Of a stretch of DNA of 64,000 nt, positions 35,963 to 44,675 are shown piece by piece; the first letter of the stretch is position 1; each line of letters begins with the position of its first letter. The stretch is from positions 124,001-188,000 of the forward strand of contig NZ_PDJI01000004.1 of NCBI RefSeq assembly GCF_002563695.1, written 5' to 3'. The notes under the pieces were generated by a model, which was not told where the DNA came from, did not search any database, and worked only from the letters and a program-made list of their open reading frames with translations. Origin of the DNA: Georgenia soli. Its GTDB lineage: Bacteria > Actinomycetota > Actinomycetes > Actinomycetales > Actinomycetaceae. The position numbers were made by a program, and so were the translations under genes.

Positions 35963-38230
35963 TCAGTGGACGATCCGGAACTTCTCGTACAGCCTTCGCA
36001 TCGGCGCCGGCGCCCACCAGTTCCACTTCCCGAGCAGGGTCATCGTCGCGGGCACGAGCAGCATGCGCACGAGCGTGGCGTCCACGAGCACGGTCACCGC
36101 CAGGGCCACGCCCGCCTGCTTGATGACGATGAGCTCGCCGGTGACGAAGCCGGCGAAGACGGCGACCATGATGAGCGCCGCGGAGGTGATGATGCGCCCG
36201 GAGCGCTGCAGGCCCCGCTCGACCGCGGCGTCGTTGTCGTGCCCGACGTCCCAGTACTCCTTGATGCGGGCGAGGAGGAAGACCTCGTAGTCCATGGCGA
36301 GCCCGAAGCCGAAGGCGATCGCGATCGCCACCACGTAGGCCTCCAGCCCGGCCACCGGGGTGAAGTCCAGCAGGCCGGTCAGGTGGCCCTGCTGGAAGAC
36401 CCACACCGTCACGCCGAGGGACGCGGTGAGGGAGAGCAGGTTGACCACCAGCGCCTTGAGCGGGACGAGCACCGACCCGGTCATGAGGAACAGCAGCACG
36501 AAGATCGCGACGACGACGACGGCGCCCGCGACGGGCAGCCCGGCGACGAGGGACTCGTTGAAGTCCAGCTGCACGGCGGCCTGGCCGGTCACCCAGGTCT
36601 CGTAGCCGGGGTCGATCGCGCGGACGTCCTCGACGGCGCGCGTCGCCTCCTCGCCGGCGGCGTCGGCCACGTCGAGGAAGACGGGCAGGACCGTGTGCCC
36701 GCCGGAGGCGGCCGGCTCGCCCACCATCTCCACGTTCTCGACGGCGGAGATCTCGTCCCGCAGCCCGCCCACGTCGGCCGGGGCGGCGTCGGCCACCACC
36801 GTCATCTCCGGCGTCCGGGCCCCGGGGTAGTCCTCGGCCAGCACGGAGATGTAGTCGCGCTGGTCGGAGTCCCGGGGGAGCAGGTCGGTGGTCGAGCTGC
36901 GCATCGACAGCCCGAGGACCGGGGAGGCGAGCAGCAGCAGCACGCCGAGCGAGCCCAGCATGAAGAACCACGGGTGCGCGTGGACGCGCCGGGCCAGACG
37001 GGAGAACATGCCCTCGGCCGGGGCGACGTCGCCGAGGCCGCGGACCAGGACGCGCAGCCCCGGCACGCGGGAGAGCATGGACGGCCGGCGCATGCGGTCG
37101 CCGAGCAGCAGCAGGATCGCCGGCACGAGCGTGACGGCGCAGGCGACGGCGAGCAGCACCGAGGCGATGCCCGCCGCGGCGATGGCGCGGAGCACCTCGG
37201 GGCGCATGAGCAGCAGCCCGGCGATGGCGAAGGCCACCGTCAGCGCCGAGAACACCACCGTGCGGCCCGCCGTCGCCACGGTCGTGCGCACCGCCTCGAG
37301 GAGGGCGGGGTCCCGGTGGCCGCGGCGACGACGCCGTACCGGGGGCGGGGGGACGTCGGCCGGGTCCGCGGCGTCGAGCCGGTGCAGCTCCTCGCGGTAG
37401 CGGGAGACGACCAGCAGGCCGTAGTCGATGGACAGCGCCATCGACATGACGGTGATGACGTTCACCACGAACGAGTCGACGTCGACGGTGTAGGTCAGCG
37501 CCAGCAGGATGCCGAGGCCGCCGACGATGGACACGAGCGCGCCGATGATCGGCAGGCCAGCGGCGAGGAAGCCGCCGAACACCACGACCATGATGAGCAG
37601 CGCCACCGGGAGGGCGAACACCTCGCCGCTGACGAGGTCCTGCTCGACCTGGCTGACGATGGCGTCGGCGAAGAGCGTGACGGAGCTGACGGTGCCCGTC
37701 GCGTCGGGCGCGACGTCCGACAGGTCCCCGGGCACCTCGCGGAGCCGTTCGACGACGGCGCTGTGCGCGGCGTCGGCCGTGTCGTCGTCGAGGTTCTCCT
37801 CCAGCACGACGGCCATGAGGAACCCGTCCTGCGCGGTCGAGACCAGACCGGCGGCGGCGGGGTTCGCCAGTCCTTCCGGGAGGGCGAACGGGTCGACGAC
37901 GGACGCGACGCCGTCGATCGCGGCGAGGTCCTCGCGGGCCGGGCCGAGGGCGGCGGCGACCCCTTCCACGACCTGCTCGTCGGTCAGGTCGGTGCCCTGG
38001 ACGAGGAGCGAGACCTGGTCGCCGCCCCTGCCCTCCTCGTCGAGGATCTCCTGCGCCTGCTGGCTCTCGGAGCCCGGCACCACCGGTGCGCCGGTCTGGA
38101 GCCGGTCGAACAGGCCCGGGCCGGCGAACCCGGTGAGGGCCGCGAGGCCGGCGAGGAGGGCGACCGCGGCCCAGACGGCGATCACGGTGCGCGGGCGCCG
38201 GGCGACGAGCCGGCCGATCAGGGCGAACAC
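35963..38230 (-). CDS. MMPL/RND-superfamily membrane transporter
   Basis: A 755-residue MMPL-family transporter with two repeats of one membrane helix, an external domain and a five-helix block. The helix-4 signature is present in both halves: SMALSIDYGLLVVSRYREEL and AFGFGLAMDYEVFLLARIKEYW. The external domains contain PGSESQQAQEILDEEG and LPRDSDQRDYISVLAEDYPGA. Such proteins export lipids or act in drug efflux. A basic stretch with VRRRRRGHRDP splits the first membrane block. The start is uncertain: GTG 38230 places the first helix near residue 12, but GTG 38284 is also open. The neighbouring FAD gene is on the same strand, but nothing links their functions. Confidence 0.85.
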   Translation of the reverse strand: MFALIGRLVARRPRTVIAVWAAVALLAGLAALTGFAGPGLFDRLQTGAPVVPGSESQQAQEILDEEGRGGDQVSLLVQGTDLTDEQVVEGVAAALGPAREDLAAIDGVASVVDPFALPEGLANPAAAGLVSTAQDGFLMAVVLEENLDDDTADAAHSAVVERLREVPGDLSDVAPDATGTVSSVTLFADAIVSQVEQDLVSGEVFALPVALLIMVVVFGGFLAAGLPIIGALVSIVGGLGILLALTYTVDVDSFVVNVITVMSMALSIDYGLLVVSRYREELHRLDAADPADVPPPPVRRRRRGHRDPALLEAVRTTVATAGRTVVFSALTVAFAIAGLLLMRPEVLRAIAAAGIASVLLAVACAVTLVPAILLLLGDRMRRPSMLSRVPGLRVLVRGLGDVAPAEGMFSRLARRVHAHPWFFMLGSLGVLLLLASPVLGLSMRSSTTDLLPRDSDQRDYISVLAEDYPGARTPEMTVVADAAPADVGGLRDEISAVENVEMVGEPAASGGHTVLPVFLDVADAAGEEATRAVEDVRAIDPGYETWVTGQAAVQLDFNESLVAGLPVAGAVVVVAIFVLLFLMTGSVLVPLKALVVNLLSLTASLGVTVWVFQQGHLTGLLDFTPVAGLEAYVVAIAIAFGFGLAMDYEVFLLARIKEYWDVGHDNDAAVERGLQRSGRIITSAALIMVAVFAGFVTGELIVIKQAGVALAVTVLVDATLVRMLLVPATMTLLGKWNWWAPAPMRRLYEKFRIVH

Positions 38231-38264
38231 ACGGGCCAGTTTCCCATCCCGCTCGGACCACCCG

Positions 38265-38313
38265 TGCACACGTCCCACGTGCACCCCACCGCCCGGACCA
38301 GCGGGTGCACCGG
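38265..38313. promoter_or_regulatory. GTGCAC-rich dyads between the MMPL gene and rarA
   Basis: GTGCAC occurs three times between the divergent MMPL and rarA genes; two copies flank ACGTCCCACGT-type sequence near 38265-38285 and a third is at about 38304. This could be an operator for the MMPL gene, but no regulator gene is adjacent and the motif is short. Confidence 0.25.
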
Positions 38314-38315
38314 GC

Positions 38316-38321
38316 TAGCCT
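38316..38321 (+). promoter_or_regulatory. -10 element (TAGCCT) of rarA, leaderless
   Basis: TAGCCT ends exactly 6 nt before GTG 38328; no Shine-Dalgarno is present. Confidence 0.55.
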
Positions 38322-38327
38322 GGAGCG

Positions 38328-39683
38328 GTGGATCTCTTCGAGGCGGCCGGCGCGGACGACGTCGGCGTGCCCGCCGTCGGGCTGGGCGCCCCGCTGGCCG
38401 TACGCATGCGGCCGGCCACCCTCGACGAGGTGCTCGGCCAGGGCCACCTGCTCGAGCCGGGGTCGCCGCTGCGCCGCCTGGTGGAGCCCGCACCCGAGGG
38501 CCGACGGCGGATCGCGCCGTCGTCCGTGGTGCTGTGGGGTCCGCCGGGAACGGGCAAGACCACGCTGGCCTACCTGGTCGCGCACGGGTCTGGCCGGCGC
38601 TTCACCGAGCTCTCCGCCGTCACGGCGGGGGTGAAGGACGTGCGCGCCGTCGTCGAGGACGCGCGCCGGCGCCTCGTCACCTCCGGCGAGGAGACCGTCC
38701 TGTTCATCGACGAGGTCCACCGCTTCTCCAAGACCCAGCAGGACGCGCTCCTGCCGTCGGTGGAGAACCGGTGGGTCACCCTGGTCGCCGCCACCACGGA
38801 GAACCCGAGCTTCTCCGTCATCTCCCCGCTGCTCTCACGCTCGCTGCTGCTCACCCTGCGCCCGCTCGCGGAGGAGCACGTGCGCGCCCTGGTCGACCGG
38901 GCGCTCACCGACGAGCGCGGCCTCGGCGGCGCCGTGACCCTCGACGACGACGCCGCCGACCACCTGATCCGCCTCGCCGGCGCCGACGCGCGCAAGGCGC
39001 TGACGATCCTCGAGGCCGCCGCCGGCTCGGCCGAGGCCGCGGGGGAGGACTCCATCACCCTGGGGTCCGTGGAGCGGGCCATCGACGTCGCGGCCGTGCG
39101 CTACGACCGCGCGGGCGACCAGCACTACGACGTCATCTCCGCCTTCATCAAGTCCATGCGGGGCTCCGACGTCGACGCCGCCCTGCACTACCTCGCGCGG
39201 ATGGTGGTGGCGGGGGAGGACCCGCGGTTCATCGCCCGGCGCATCGTCATCGCCGCGTCCGAGGACGTCGGGATGGCTGACCCGTCGGCCCTGCAGACAG
39301 CCGTGGCCGCCGCGCAGGCGGTCCAGCTCATCGGCATGCCCGAGGCGCGCATCATCCTCGCGGAGGCCGTGGTCCACGTGGCCACGGCCCCGAAGTCCAA
39401 CGCCGCCTACAAGGCGGTCGACGCGGCGATCGCCGACGTGCGGGCCGGCAAGATGGGCCCCGTCCCGGCGCACCTGCGCGACGCCCACTACGCCGGCGCG
39501 AAGGGGCACGGGCACGGCGCCGGCTACCAGTACTCCCACGACGCGCCGCACGGCATCGCCGCCCAGCAGTACGCCCCGGACGACCTCGTCGACGCGCGCT
39601 ACTACCAGCCCACCACGCACGGCCACGAGCGGGAGATCACAGCCCGCCTCGACAGGATCAGGCAGCTGCTGGCCGGCCGGTGA
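38328..39683 (+). CDS. rarA: Replication-associated recombination AAA+ ATPase RarA (MgsA)
   Basis: A 451-residue clamp-loader-related AAA+ ATPase that acts at stalled replication forks. [20 protein letters not shown] is the family N-terminus. Walker A is GPPGTGKTT, Walker B is [15 protein letters not shown], and [17 protein letters not shown] is the sensor region. The C-terminal MgsA tetramerisation domain is seen in [26 protein letters not shown] and SYDHPHG-like sequence (here [16 protein letters not shown]). The gene lies just before rpsD, as in many actinobacteria (with alaS following). Confidence 0.93.
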   Translation: MDLFEAAGADDVGVPAVGLGAPLAVRMRPATLDEVLGQGHLLEPGSPLRRLVEPAPEGRRRIAPSSVVLWGPPGTGKTTLAYLVAHGSGRRFTELSAVTAGVKDVRAVVEDARRRLVTSGEETVLFIDEVHRFSKTQQDALLPSVENRWVTLVAATTENPSFSVISPLLSRSLLLTLRPLAEEHVRALVDRALTDERGLGGAVTLDDDAADHLIRLAGADARKALTILEAAAGSAEAAGEDSITLGSVERAIDVAAVRYDRAGDQHYDVISAFIKSMRGSDVDAALHYLARMVVAGEDPRFIARRIVIAASEDVGMADPSALQTAVAAAQAVQLIGMPEARIILAEAVVHVATAPKSNAAYKAVDAAIADVRAGKMGPVPAHLRDAHYAGAKGHGHGAGYQYSHDAPHGIAAQQYAPDDLVDARYYQPTTHGHEREITARLDRIRQLLAGR

Positions 39684-39686
39684 TGC

Positions 39687-39692
39687 TAGGCT
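39687..39692 (+). promoter_or_regulatory. -10 element (TAGGCT) of rpsD
   Basis: TAGGCT lies directly after the rarA stop and predicts a start near 39700, leaving a 116-nt leader before rpsD. Confidence 0.5.
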
Positions 39693-39731
39693 TTTCCGGT
39701 TGCCCGCGCCCGGTGCGCAGGTAGCCACCCT

Positions 39732-39757
39732 GGGGTCATGGCCATCGGGTCGACCCC
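39732..39757 (+). promoter_or_regulatory. Stem-loop in the rpsD leader
   Basis: GGGGTC (39732-39737) pairs with GACCCC (39752-39757) around the palindrome ATGGCCAT (39738-39745); an alternative is the palindrome GGGTCGACCC (39747-39756). S4 is known to regulate its own mRNA in other bacteria, so this is a candidate S4-binding leader; no consensus was matched. Confidence 0.35.
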
Positions 39758-39815
39758 GCGCCGCACGGCATCCGCCGTCGCCGGTGTGACGTCAACAACG
39801 ACAGGAAGTTCATTC

Positions 39816-40439
39816 ATGGCAGTGAGCCGCACGCGCCGTCAGGTGCGCCTTTCCCGCGCCCTGGGCATCCCGCTGACCCCCAAGGCCGTCAAGTACTTCG
39901 AGAAGCGCCCGTACGGCCCCGGTGAGCACGGGCGCGCCCGTCGCCGCACCGAGTCCGACTACGCGGTGCGTCTGAAGGAGAAGCAGCGTCTGCGCGCCCA
40001 GTACGGCATCCGCGAGGCGCAGCTGCAGCGCGTCTTCGAGGAGGCCCGCCGCGAGCAGTTCCTGACCGGTGAGTCCCTCGTCGAGCTGCTCGAGATGCGC
40101 CTGGACGCGCTCGTCCTGCGCTCCGGCTTCGCCCGCACCATCGCCCAGGCGCGCCAGGCCGTCGTGCACCGCCACATCCTGGTGGACGGCAAGCTCGTCG
40201 ACCGTCCGTCCTTCCGCGTGAAGCCCGGCCAGGTCATCCAGGTCAAGCCGCGCTCCCAGACGATGGTGCCGTTCCAGGTCGCCGCCGCCGGCGCGCACCG
40301 CGACGTGCTGCCCAACGTCCCGGCCTACCTCGACGTCCAGGTCGAGAAGCTACGCGCCGAGCTGGTCCGCCGCCCGAAGCGTGTCGAGGTCCCCGTGACC
40401 TGCAACGAGCAGCTGGTCGTCGAGTACTACTCGCGCTGA
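39816..40439 (+). CDS. rpsD: 30S ribosomal protein S4 (zinc-independent form)
   Basis: A 207-residue S4 that binds 16S rRNA early in assembly. The N-terminal region lacks the four zinc-binding cysteines of the C+ form (the only Cys is in VTCNEQLVVEYYSR near the C-terminus). RPYGPGEHGRARRRTESDYAVRLKEKQ and the S4 RNA-binding domain (RLDALVLRSGFARTIAQARQAVVHRHILVDG) are clear. ATG 39816 with ACAGGAAG upstream is chosen; a frame extension to 39738 runs through the leader stem-loop. It is a stand-alone gene here, outside the usual rpsM-rpsK-rpsD-rpoA cluster, which is common in actinobacteria. Confidence 0.96.
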   Translation: MAVSRTRRQVRLSRALGIPLTPKAVKYFEKRPYGPGEHGRARRRTESDYAVRLKEKQRLRAQYGIREAQLQRVFEEARREQFLTGESLVELLEMRLDALVLRSGFARTIAQARQAVVHRHILVDGKLVDRPSFRVKPGQVIQVKPRSQTMVPFQVAAAGAHRDVLPNVPAYLDVQVEKLRAELVRRPKRVEVPVTCNEQLVVEYYSR

Positions 40440-40496
40440 TCCGCACCCCTCGTACGCGACGCCCCGGGCAGCCGGCCCACCATGCCGGTTCCCGGG

Positions 40497-40608
40497 GCGC
40501 TGCCGTTGGAGGCCCCGTCCGCGGGCCGCTGCCGTCGGAGAGCCGGTCCGTGGCCGCCGCCGTCGGAGGCCCGGTTCCCGCGCCGCCGCCGTTGGAGGGT
40601 AGATTCCT
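40497..40608. repeat. 28-bp tandem repeat, four copies
   Basis: Imperfect 28-bp units start at 40497, 40525, 40553 and 40581 with the shared core GCCGCYGCCGTCGGAG. They lie between rpsD and the DUF948 gene. The last copy contains the -10-like TAGATT (40600-40605), so the array overlaps the presumed promoter of the next operon. Confidence 0.75.
40600..40605 (+). promoter_or_regulatory. -10-like TAGATT upstream of the DUF948 gene
   Basis: It matches TANNNT and predicts a leader of about 63 nt with an AAGGAG Shine-Dalgarno before ATG 40675. No clear -35. Confidence 0.4.
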
Positions 40609-40674
40609 TCCGGCGGCGTCGGCCCAGGTGGAACCGCACGCCGGACTCTCTGACCCTCGTTCCAAGGAGCCCAC

Positions 40675-41031
40675 ATGTCCGTCGGTGACATCGCCGGTCT
40701 CATCGCCGCGATCGCGTTCGTGGCGCTGGTGATCTTCCTCGCCGTGCCCCTGCTCAAGCTGGGCAAGGTCCTGGACGAGGCACGCGGCACCGTGCGTCAG
40801 CTCACCGAGCACACGCTCCCCGCGATCGACGAGGCCGCCCAGACCATCCGGGCCACCAACGGCCAGCTGGAGAAGGTCGACACCATCACCACCTCGGCCG
40901 CGCAGGTCACCGAGGACGTCTCCGCGCTGACCACGCTGGTCTCCGCCACCGTCGGCGGGCCCCTCATCAAGCTCTCCGCCTTCTCCTACGCGGTGCGCAG
41001 CGTGCTCGGCGGGAACGGGCGGCAGCGATGA
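40675..41031 (+). CDS. DUF948 small membrane protein
   Basis: A 118-residue protein with one N-terminal membrane helix (IAGLIAAIAFVALVIFLAVPLLKLG, about 6-30). A helical soluble part with LDEARGTVRQLTEHTLPAIDEAAQ follows, the DUF948 pattern of Gram-positive bacteria. The soluble part is predicted coiled coil. It has an AAGGAG Shine-Dalgarno and overlaps the next gene by ATGA. The pair lies upstream of alaS, a conserved actinobacterial arrangement. Function unknown. Confidence 0.8.
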   Translation: MSVGDIAGLIAAIAFVALVIFLAVPLLKLGKVLDEARGTVRQLTEHTLPAIDEAAQTIRATNGQLEKVDTITTSAAQVTEDVSALTTLVSATVGGPLIKLSAFSYAVRSVLGGNGRQR

Positions 41032-41384
41032 ACCCCCGTGTGCTCATCGGCGTCGGCCTCCTCGGCGTGACGCTCGCCGGAACCGCGATCCTCCTCGCGG
41101 CGGGCCGTGCGCCGTCGGTCCTGGAGCGACTTCGTGCTCTCCCGCAGGACTTCACCGCCGCCTACCGCGAGCGTGAGGCGGAGCTGCGCGCCGCGCTCCT
41201 GCCCGACGACGACGCCGCCGCGGCCGCCCGTGCCGACGTCGCCGCCCGGCGCGCCTCCGGGCGCGGGTTCGGCGCCGTCCCCGCCACCTGGCAGGCCGCC
41301 CCCGCGGGGCCCCGCGCGGCGGGGTCCGGGCCGTCCGGAGCCGTCAGCCCCGACGACGCGGACGACCTGCCCTACGAGTTCTGA
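41028..41384 (+). CDS. Hypothetical membrane protein upstream of alaS
   Basis: A 118-residue protein with one N-terminal membrane helix (VLIGVGLLGVTLAGTAILLAAG, about 5-26). A short helical segment LERLRALPQDFTAAYREREAELRAALL and a Gly/Ala/Pro-rich acidic tail ending DDADDLPYEF follow. I do not recognise a domain. The ATGA overlap with the DUF948 gene and 34 bp to alaS suggest one operon. Confidence 0.65.
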   Translation: MNPRVLIGVGLLGVTLAGTAILLAAGRAPSVLERLRALPQDFTAAYREREAELRAALLPDDDAAAAARADVAARRASGRGFGAVPATWQAAPAGPRAAGSGPSGAVSPDDADDLPYEF

Positions 41385-41418
41385 CTCTTCACGCCAAGCC
41401 CCACCGACCCGAGGAACC

Positions 41419-44121
41419 ATGCGCACCGCCGAGATCCGCACCCGCTGGCTGGACTACTTCGCCAAGAACGACCACCACATCGCGCCTTCCACGTCGCTGG
41501 TCTCGCCGGACCCCTCGATCCTGTTCACGATCGCCGGCATGGTCCCGTTCATCCCCTACATCGTCGGCACCGAGAAGGCACCCTGGCCGCGGGCCGCCAG
41601 CGTGCAGAAGTGCATCCGCACCAACGACATCGAGAACGTCGGCCGGACCACGCGGCACGGCACCTTCTTCCAGATGTGCGGCAACTTCTCCTTCGGTGAC
41701 TACTTCAAGGAGGGGGCGGTCAGCTACGCCTGGGAGCTGCTCACCAGCTCGCACGCCGAGGGTGGCTACGGCCTCGAGGGCGACCGGCTCTGGGTGACGG
41801 TCTGGGACCAGGACGCCGAGGCGCTCGACGCGCTGAAGAGGGTCGGTGTCGACCCGGCGCACATCGTGCGCCTGCCCCGGGAGGAGAACTTCTGGGACAC
41901 CGGTCAGCCCGGCCCGGCGGGTCCGTGCGCCGAGTTCCACTACGACCGCGGCCCGAAGTACGGCCCCGACGCCGAGGGCGGCACCGTCGACCCGGGCGGC
42001 GACCGCTACCTCGAGGTGTGGAACCTCGTCTTCGACCAGTACCTGCGCGGCGAGGGCCGGGGCAAGGACTACCCGCTCCTGGGCGAGCTGGAGCACAAGG
42101 CGATCGACACCGGGCTCGGCCTGGAGCGCGTCGCCTACCTGCTCCAGGGCAAGGAGAACATGTACGAGATCGACGAGGTCTTCCCCGTCATCTCGGCCGC
42201 CGAGGAGATGTCCGGCAAGACCTACACCCTCGGCACGAACAGCCAGGACCCGGACGACGTGCGGCTGCGCGTGGTCGCCGACCACGTCCGCTCCTCCCTC
42301 ATGCTCATCGGCGACGGCGTGCGCCCCGCCAACGACGGGCGCGGCTACGTGCTGCGCCGCCTCATCCGCCGCGCCGTGCGCTCGATGCGCCTCCTGGGCG
42401 TCGACGAGCCCAGCCTGCCGGTGCTCCTGCCCGTGTCCAAGGACGCGATGAAGGCGTCCTACCCGAACGTCGAGCAGGACTTCGACCGCATCTCCCAGGT
42501 CGCCTACGAGGAGGAGGAGGCGTTCCGGCGCACGCTCACCTCGGGCACGACGATCCTCGACACCGCCGTCGCCAAGGCCAAGCAGGCCTCCCCGAAGGCG
42601 CCCGTCCTCGGCGGCAAGGAGGCGTTCGCCCTTCACGACACCTACGGGTTCCCGATCGACCTCACCCTCGAGATGGCGGCCGAGCACGGCGTCGACGTCG
42701 ACGAGACCGGCTTCCGGCAGCTGATGGACGAGCAGCGTCAGCGCGCCCGCGCGGACGCCCTCGCGAAGAAGACCGGCCACGTCGACACCTCGCTCTACAC
42801 GGAGCTGCAGGAGCGCCTCGGCGGGAACGTGCAGTTCCTCGGCTACACCGACGCGACGGCGGAGGCCCGCCTCGTCGGCCTGCTGGTGGACGGTCGCCCC
42901 GCCCCGGCCGCCACCGCGCCCGCGGACGTCGAGGTCGTCCTCGACCGGACCCCGTTCTACGCCGAGGCCGGCGGGCAGCTCGCCGACCAGGGCACCATCG
43001 CCTTCGAGGGCGGCGCCATCGTGGACGTCGCGGACGTCCAGGCGCCGGTCCGGGGCCTGTCGGTGCACCGCGGACGGCTCACCGAGGGCACCCTGACCCT
43101 CGACGAGAAGGGCGTCGCGTCCATCGACACCGCGCGCCGCAAGGCGATCGCCCGTGCGCACACGGCCACCCACATGGTGCACAAGGCGCTCCACGAGCAC
43201 CTCGGTGACCAGGCGACGCAGGCCGGCTCGGAGAACGCGCCGTCGCGGCTGCGCTTCGACTTCCGTCACGGCTCGGCGGTGCCGGCGAACGTCCTGGGCG
43301 AGATCGAGGAGCGGGTCAACGCCCAGCTCGCCGAGAACCTCGACGTCACCGACGAGATCATGGACATCGACGAGGCCCGCGCCGCCGGCGCCATGGCGCT
43401 GTTCGGCGAGAAGTACGGCCGGCGGGTGCGCGTGGTCTCCATCGGCGGCGACTGGTCGAAGGAGCTGTGCGGGGGCACCCACGTGCCGGCGACCGGCTCC
43501 CTCGGGCTCGTCACCCTGCTCGGCGAGGCCTCCATCGGCTCCGGCGTGCGGCGCGTCGACGCCCTCGTGGGCGAGGGGGCGTACGGCTTCCAGGCCAAGG
43601 AGCACGCCCTGGTCAGCCAGGTCACCAACCTCGTCGGCGGACGCCCGGACGAGCTGCCCGAGCGCATCGACGCCCTGATGAACCGCCTGAAGGCGGCCGA
43701 GAAGGAGCTCGCGACGCTCAGGCAGGGCCAGCTGCTCGCCGGCGCCGGCCGGATCGCCGACGGGGCGGCCGCTGTCGGGACCGCGCGCGTCGTCACGCAC
43801 GACGCCGGTGAGGTCGCCTCGGGCGACGACCTGCGCACGCTCGCGCTCGACGTCCGCTCCCGGCTGGGAGACGCCGCGCCCGCGGTCGTCGCGGTCGGCG
43901 GTGTGGCCAAGGGCCGCCCCGCCGTCGTCGTCGCCACGAACCCGACGGCCCGCGAGGCCGGCGTACGCGCCGGCGCCCTCGTGAAGCTGGCCGCCACCAC
44001 GCTCGGCGGGGGCGGCGGCGGCAAGGACGACCTCGCGCAGGGCGGCGGCACGAACCCCGCCGCGCTGAAGGAGGCCCTGGACGCGGTCCGGGGCGAGGTC
44101 GCGGCCCTGGTGGGCTCGTGA
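41419..44121 (+). CDS. alaS: Alanine--tRNA ligase
   Basis: A 900-residue AlaRS with the usual four parts: class II catalytic core (RTNDIENVGRTTRHGTFFQMCGNFSFGDYFKE is motif 2), tRNA-recognition domain, editing domain and C-Ala domain. The editing zinc site is AHTATHMVHKAL (HxxxH) with ELCGGTHVPATG. C-Ala ends with GGGGGGKDDLAQGGGT. ATG 41419 with GAGGA upstream is chosen because MRTAEIRTRWLDYF is the conserved N-terminus. The length is normal. The TGA overlaps the ruvX GTG. Confidence 0.97.
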   Translation: MRTAEIRTRWLDYFAKNDHHIAPSTSLVSPDPSILFTIAGMVPFIPYIVGTEKAPWPRAASVQKCIRTNDIENVGRTTRHGTFFQMCGNFSFGDYFKEGAVSYAWELLTSSHAEGGYGLEGDRLWVTVWDQDAEALDALKRVGVDPAHIVRLPREENFWDTGQPGPAGPCAEFHYDRGPKYGPDAEGGTVDPGGDRYLEVWNLVFDQYLRGEGRGKDYPLLGELEHKAIDTGLGLERVAYLLQGKENMYEIDEVFPVISAAEEMSGKTYTLGTNSQDPDDVRLRVVADHVRSSLMLIGDGVRPANDGRGYVLRRLIRRAVRSMRLLGVDEPSLPVLLPVSKDAMKASYPNVEQDFDRISQVAYEEEEAFRRTLTSGTTILDTAVAKAKQASPKAPVLGGKEAFALHDTYGFPIDLTLEMAAEHGVDVDETGFRQLMDEQRQRARADALAKKTGHVDTSLYTELQERLGGNVQFLGYTDATAEARLVGLLVDGRPAPAATAPADVEVVLDRTPFYAEAGGQLADQGTIAFEGGAIVDVADVQAPVRGLSVHRGRLTEGTLTLDEKGVASIDTARRKAIARAHTATHMVHKALHEHLGDQATQAGSENAPSRLRFDFRHGSAVPANVLGEIEERVNAQLAENLDVTDEIMDIDEARAAGAMALFGEKYGRRVRVVSIGGDWSKELCGGTHVPATGSLGLVTLLGEASIGSGVRRVDALVGEGAYGFQAKEHALVSQVTNLVGGRPDELPERIDALMNRLKAAEKELATLRQGQLLAGAGRIADGAAAVGTARVVTHDAGEVASGDDLRTLALDVRSRLGDAAPAVVAVGGVAKGRPAVVVATNPTAREAGVRAGALVKLAATTLGGGGGGKDDLAQGGGTNPAALKEALDAVRGEVAALVGS

Positions 44122-44675
44122 GCGCAGGGCCGTCCGGCGGCCCCCCGCCGACGCACGGCGAGCCGGACCCGGGCGGCGCGCCCCCGGCCTTCCGGCGCGG
44201 CGTGCGGGTGGGCATCGACGTCGGCACGGTCCGCGTCGGCGTCGCGCGGTGCGACGCGTCCGGGATCCTCGCCACCCCGGTGCGCACGGTCGCGCGGCGC
44301 AAGGACGGCAAGGACGTCGCCGAGATCGCCCAGATCGTCCGCGAGCACGAGGCCGTCGAGGTCCTCGTCGGCCTCCCGCGCAGCCTCTCCGGCGGGGAGG
44401 GCAGATCTGCCCAGGCCGCACGCGGCTACGCTGTCCGGGTTGCGGCCGCCGTCGACGTTCCGGTACGACTCGTCGACGAGCGGCTGACCACGGTCAGCGC
44501 GCACCAGGCGCTGCACGCCTCGGGCCGTCCCGGCCGGAGGCACCGAGAGGTGGTCGACCAGGTGGCGGCGGTGATGATCGTGGAGCAGGCGCTCGAGGTC
44601 GAACGACGCTCGGGGAACCCCGCGGGTGAGCTCGTCCACCCCCAGGACCCGGCGCAGGACGAGGAGAACGCGTGA
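44118..44675 (+). CDS. ruvX: Putative pre-16S rRNA nuclease RuvX (YqgF)
   Basis: A 185-residue RNase H-fold protein of the YqgF family, which finishes the 5' end of 16S rRNA. VGIDVGTVRVGVARCD carries the first catalytic Asp, VLVGLPRSLSGGEG the middle motif and VRLVDERLTTVSA the conserved Asp-Glu. The N-terminal ~27 residues (Pro/Gly-rich) and a C-terminal ~25-residue tail extend beyond the family core. GTG 44118 overlaps alaS; the stop overlaps mltG. Confidence 0.92.
   Translation: MSAGPSGGPPPTHGEPDPGGAPPAFRRGVRVGIDVGTVRVGVARCDASGILATPVRTVARRKDGKDVAEIAQIVREHEAVEVLVGLPRSLSGGEGRSAQAARGYAVRVAAAVDVPVRLVDERLTTVSAHQALHASGRPGRRHREVVDQVAAVMIVEQALEVERRSGNPAGELVHPQDPAQDEENA

Noticed and set aside
35543..39280. 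A plus-strand open frame of more than 1200 codons across the MMPL and rarA region
   Set aside because: It is antisense to the MMPL gene and out of frame with rarA, with low-complexity translation.
39738..39815. 26-codon N-terminal extension of rpsD
   Set aside because: It runs through the leader stem-loop, is unlike S4, and ATG 39816 has the Shine-Dalgarno and conserved N-terminus.
41389..44421. A minus-strand open frame of about 1010 codons opposite alaS
   Set aside because: Same high-GC shadow effect; no recognisable domain and alaS is unambiguous.
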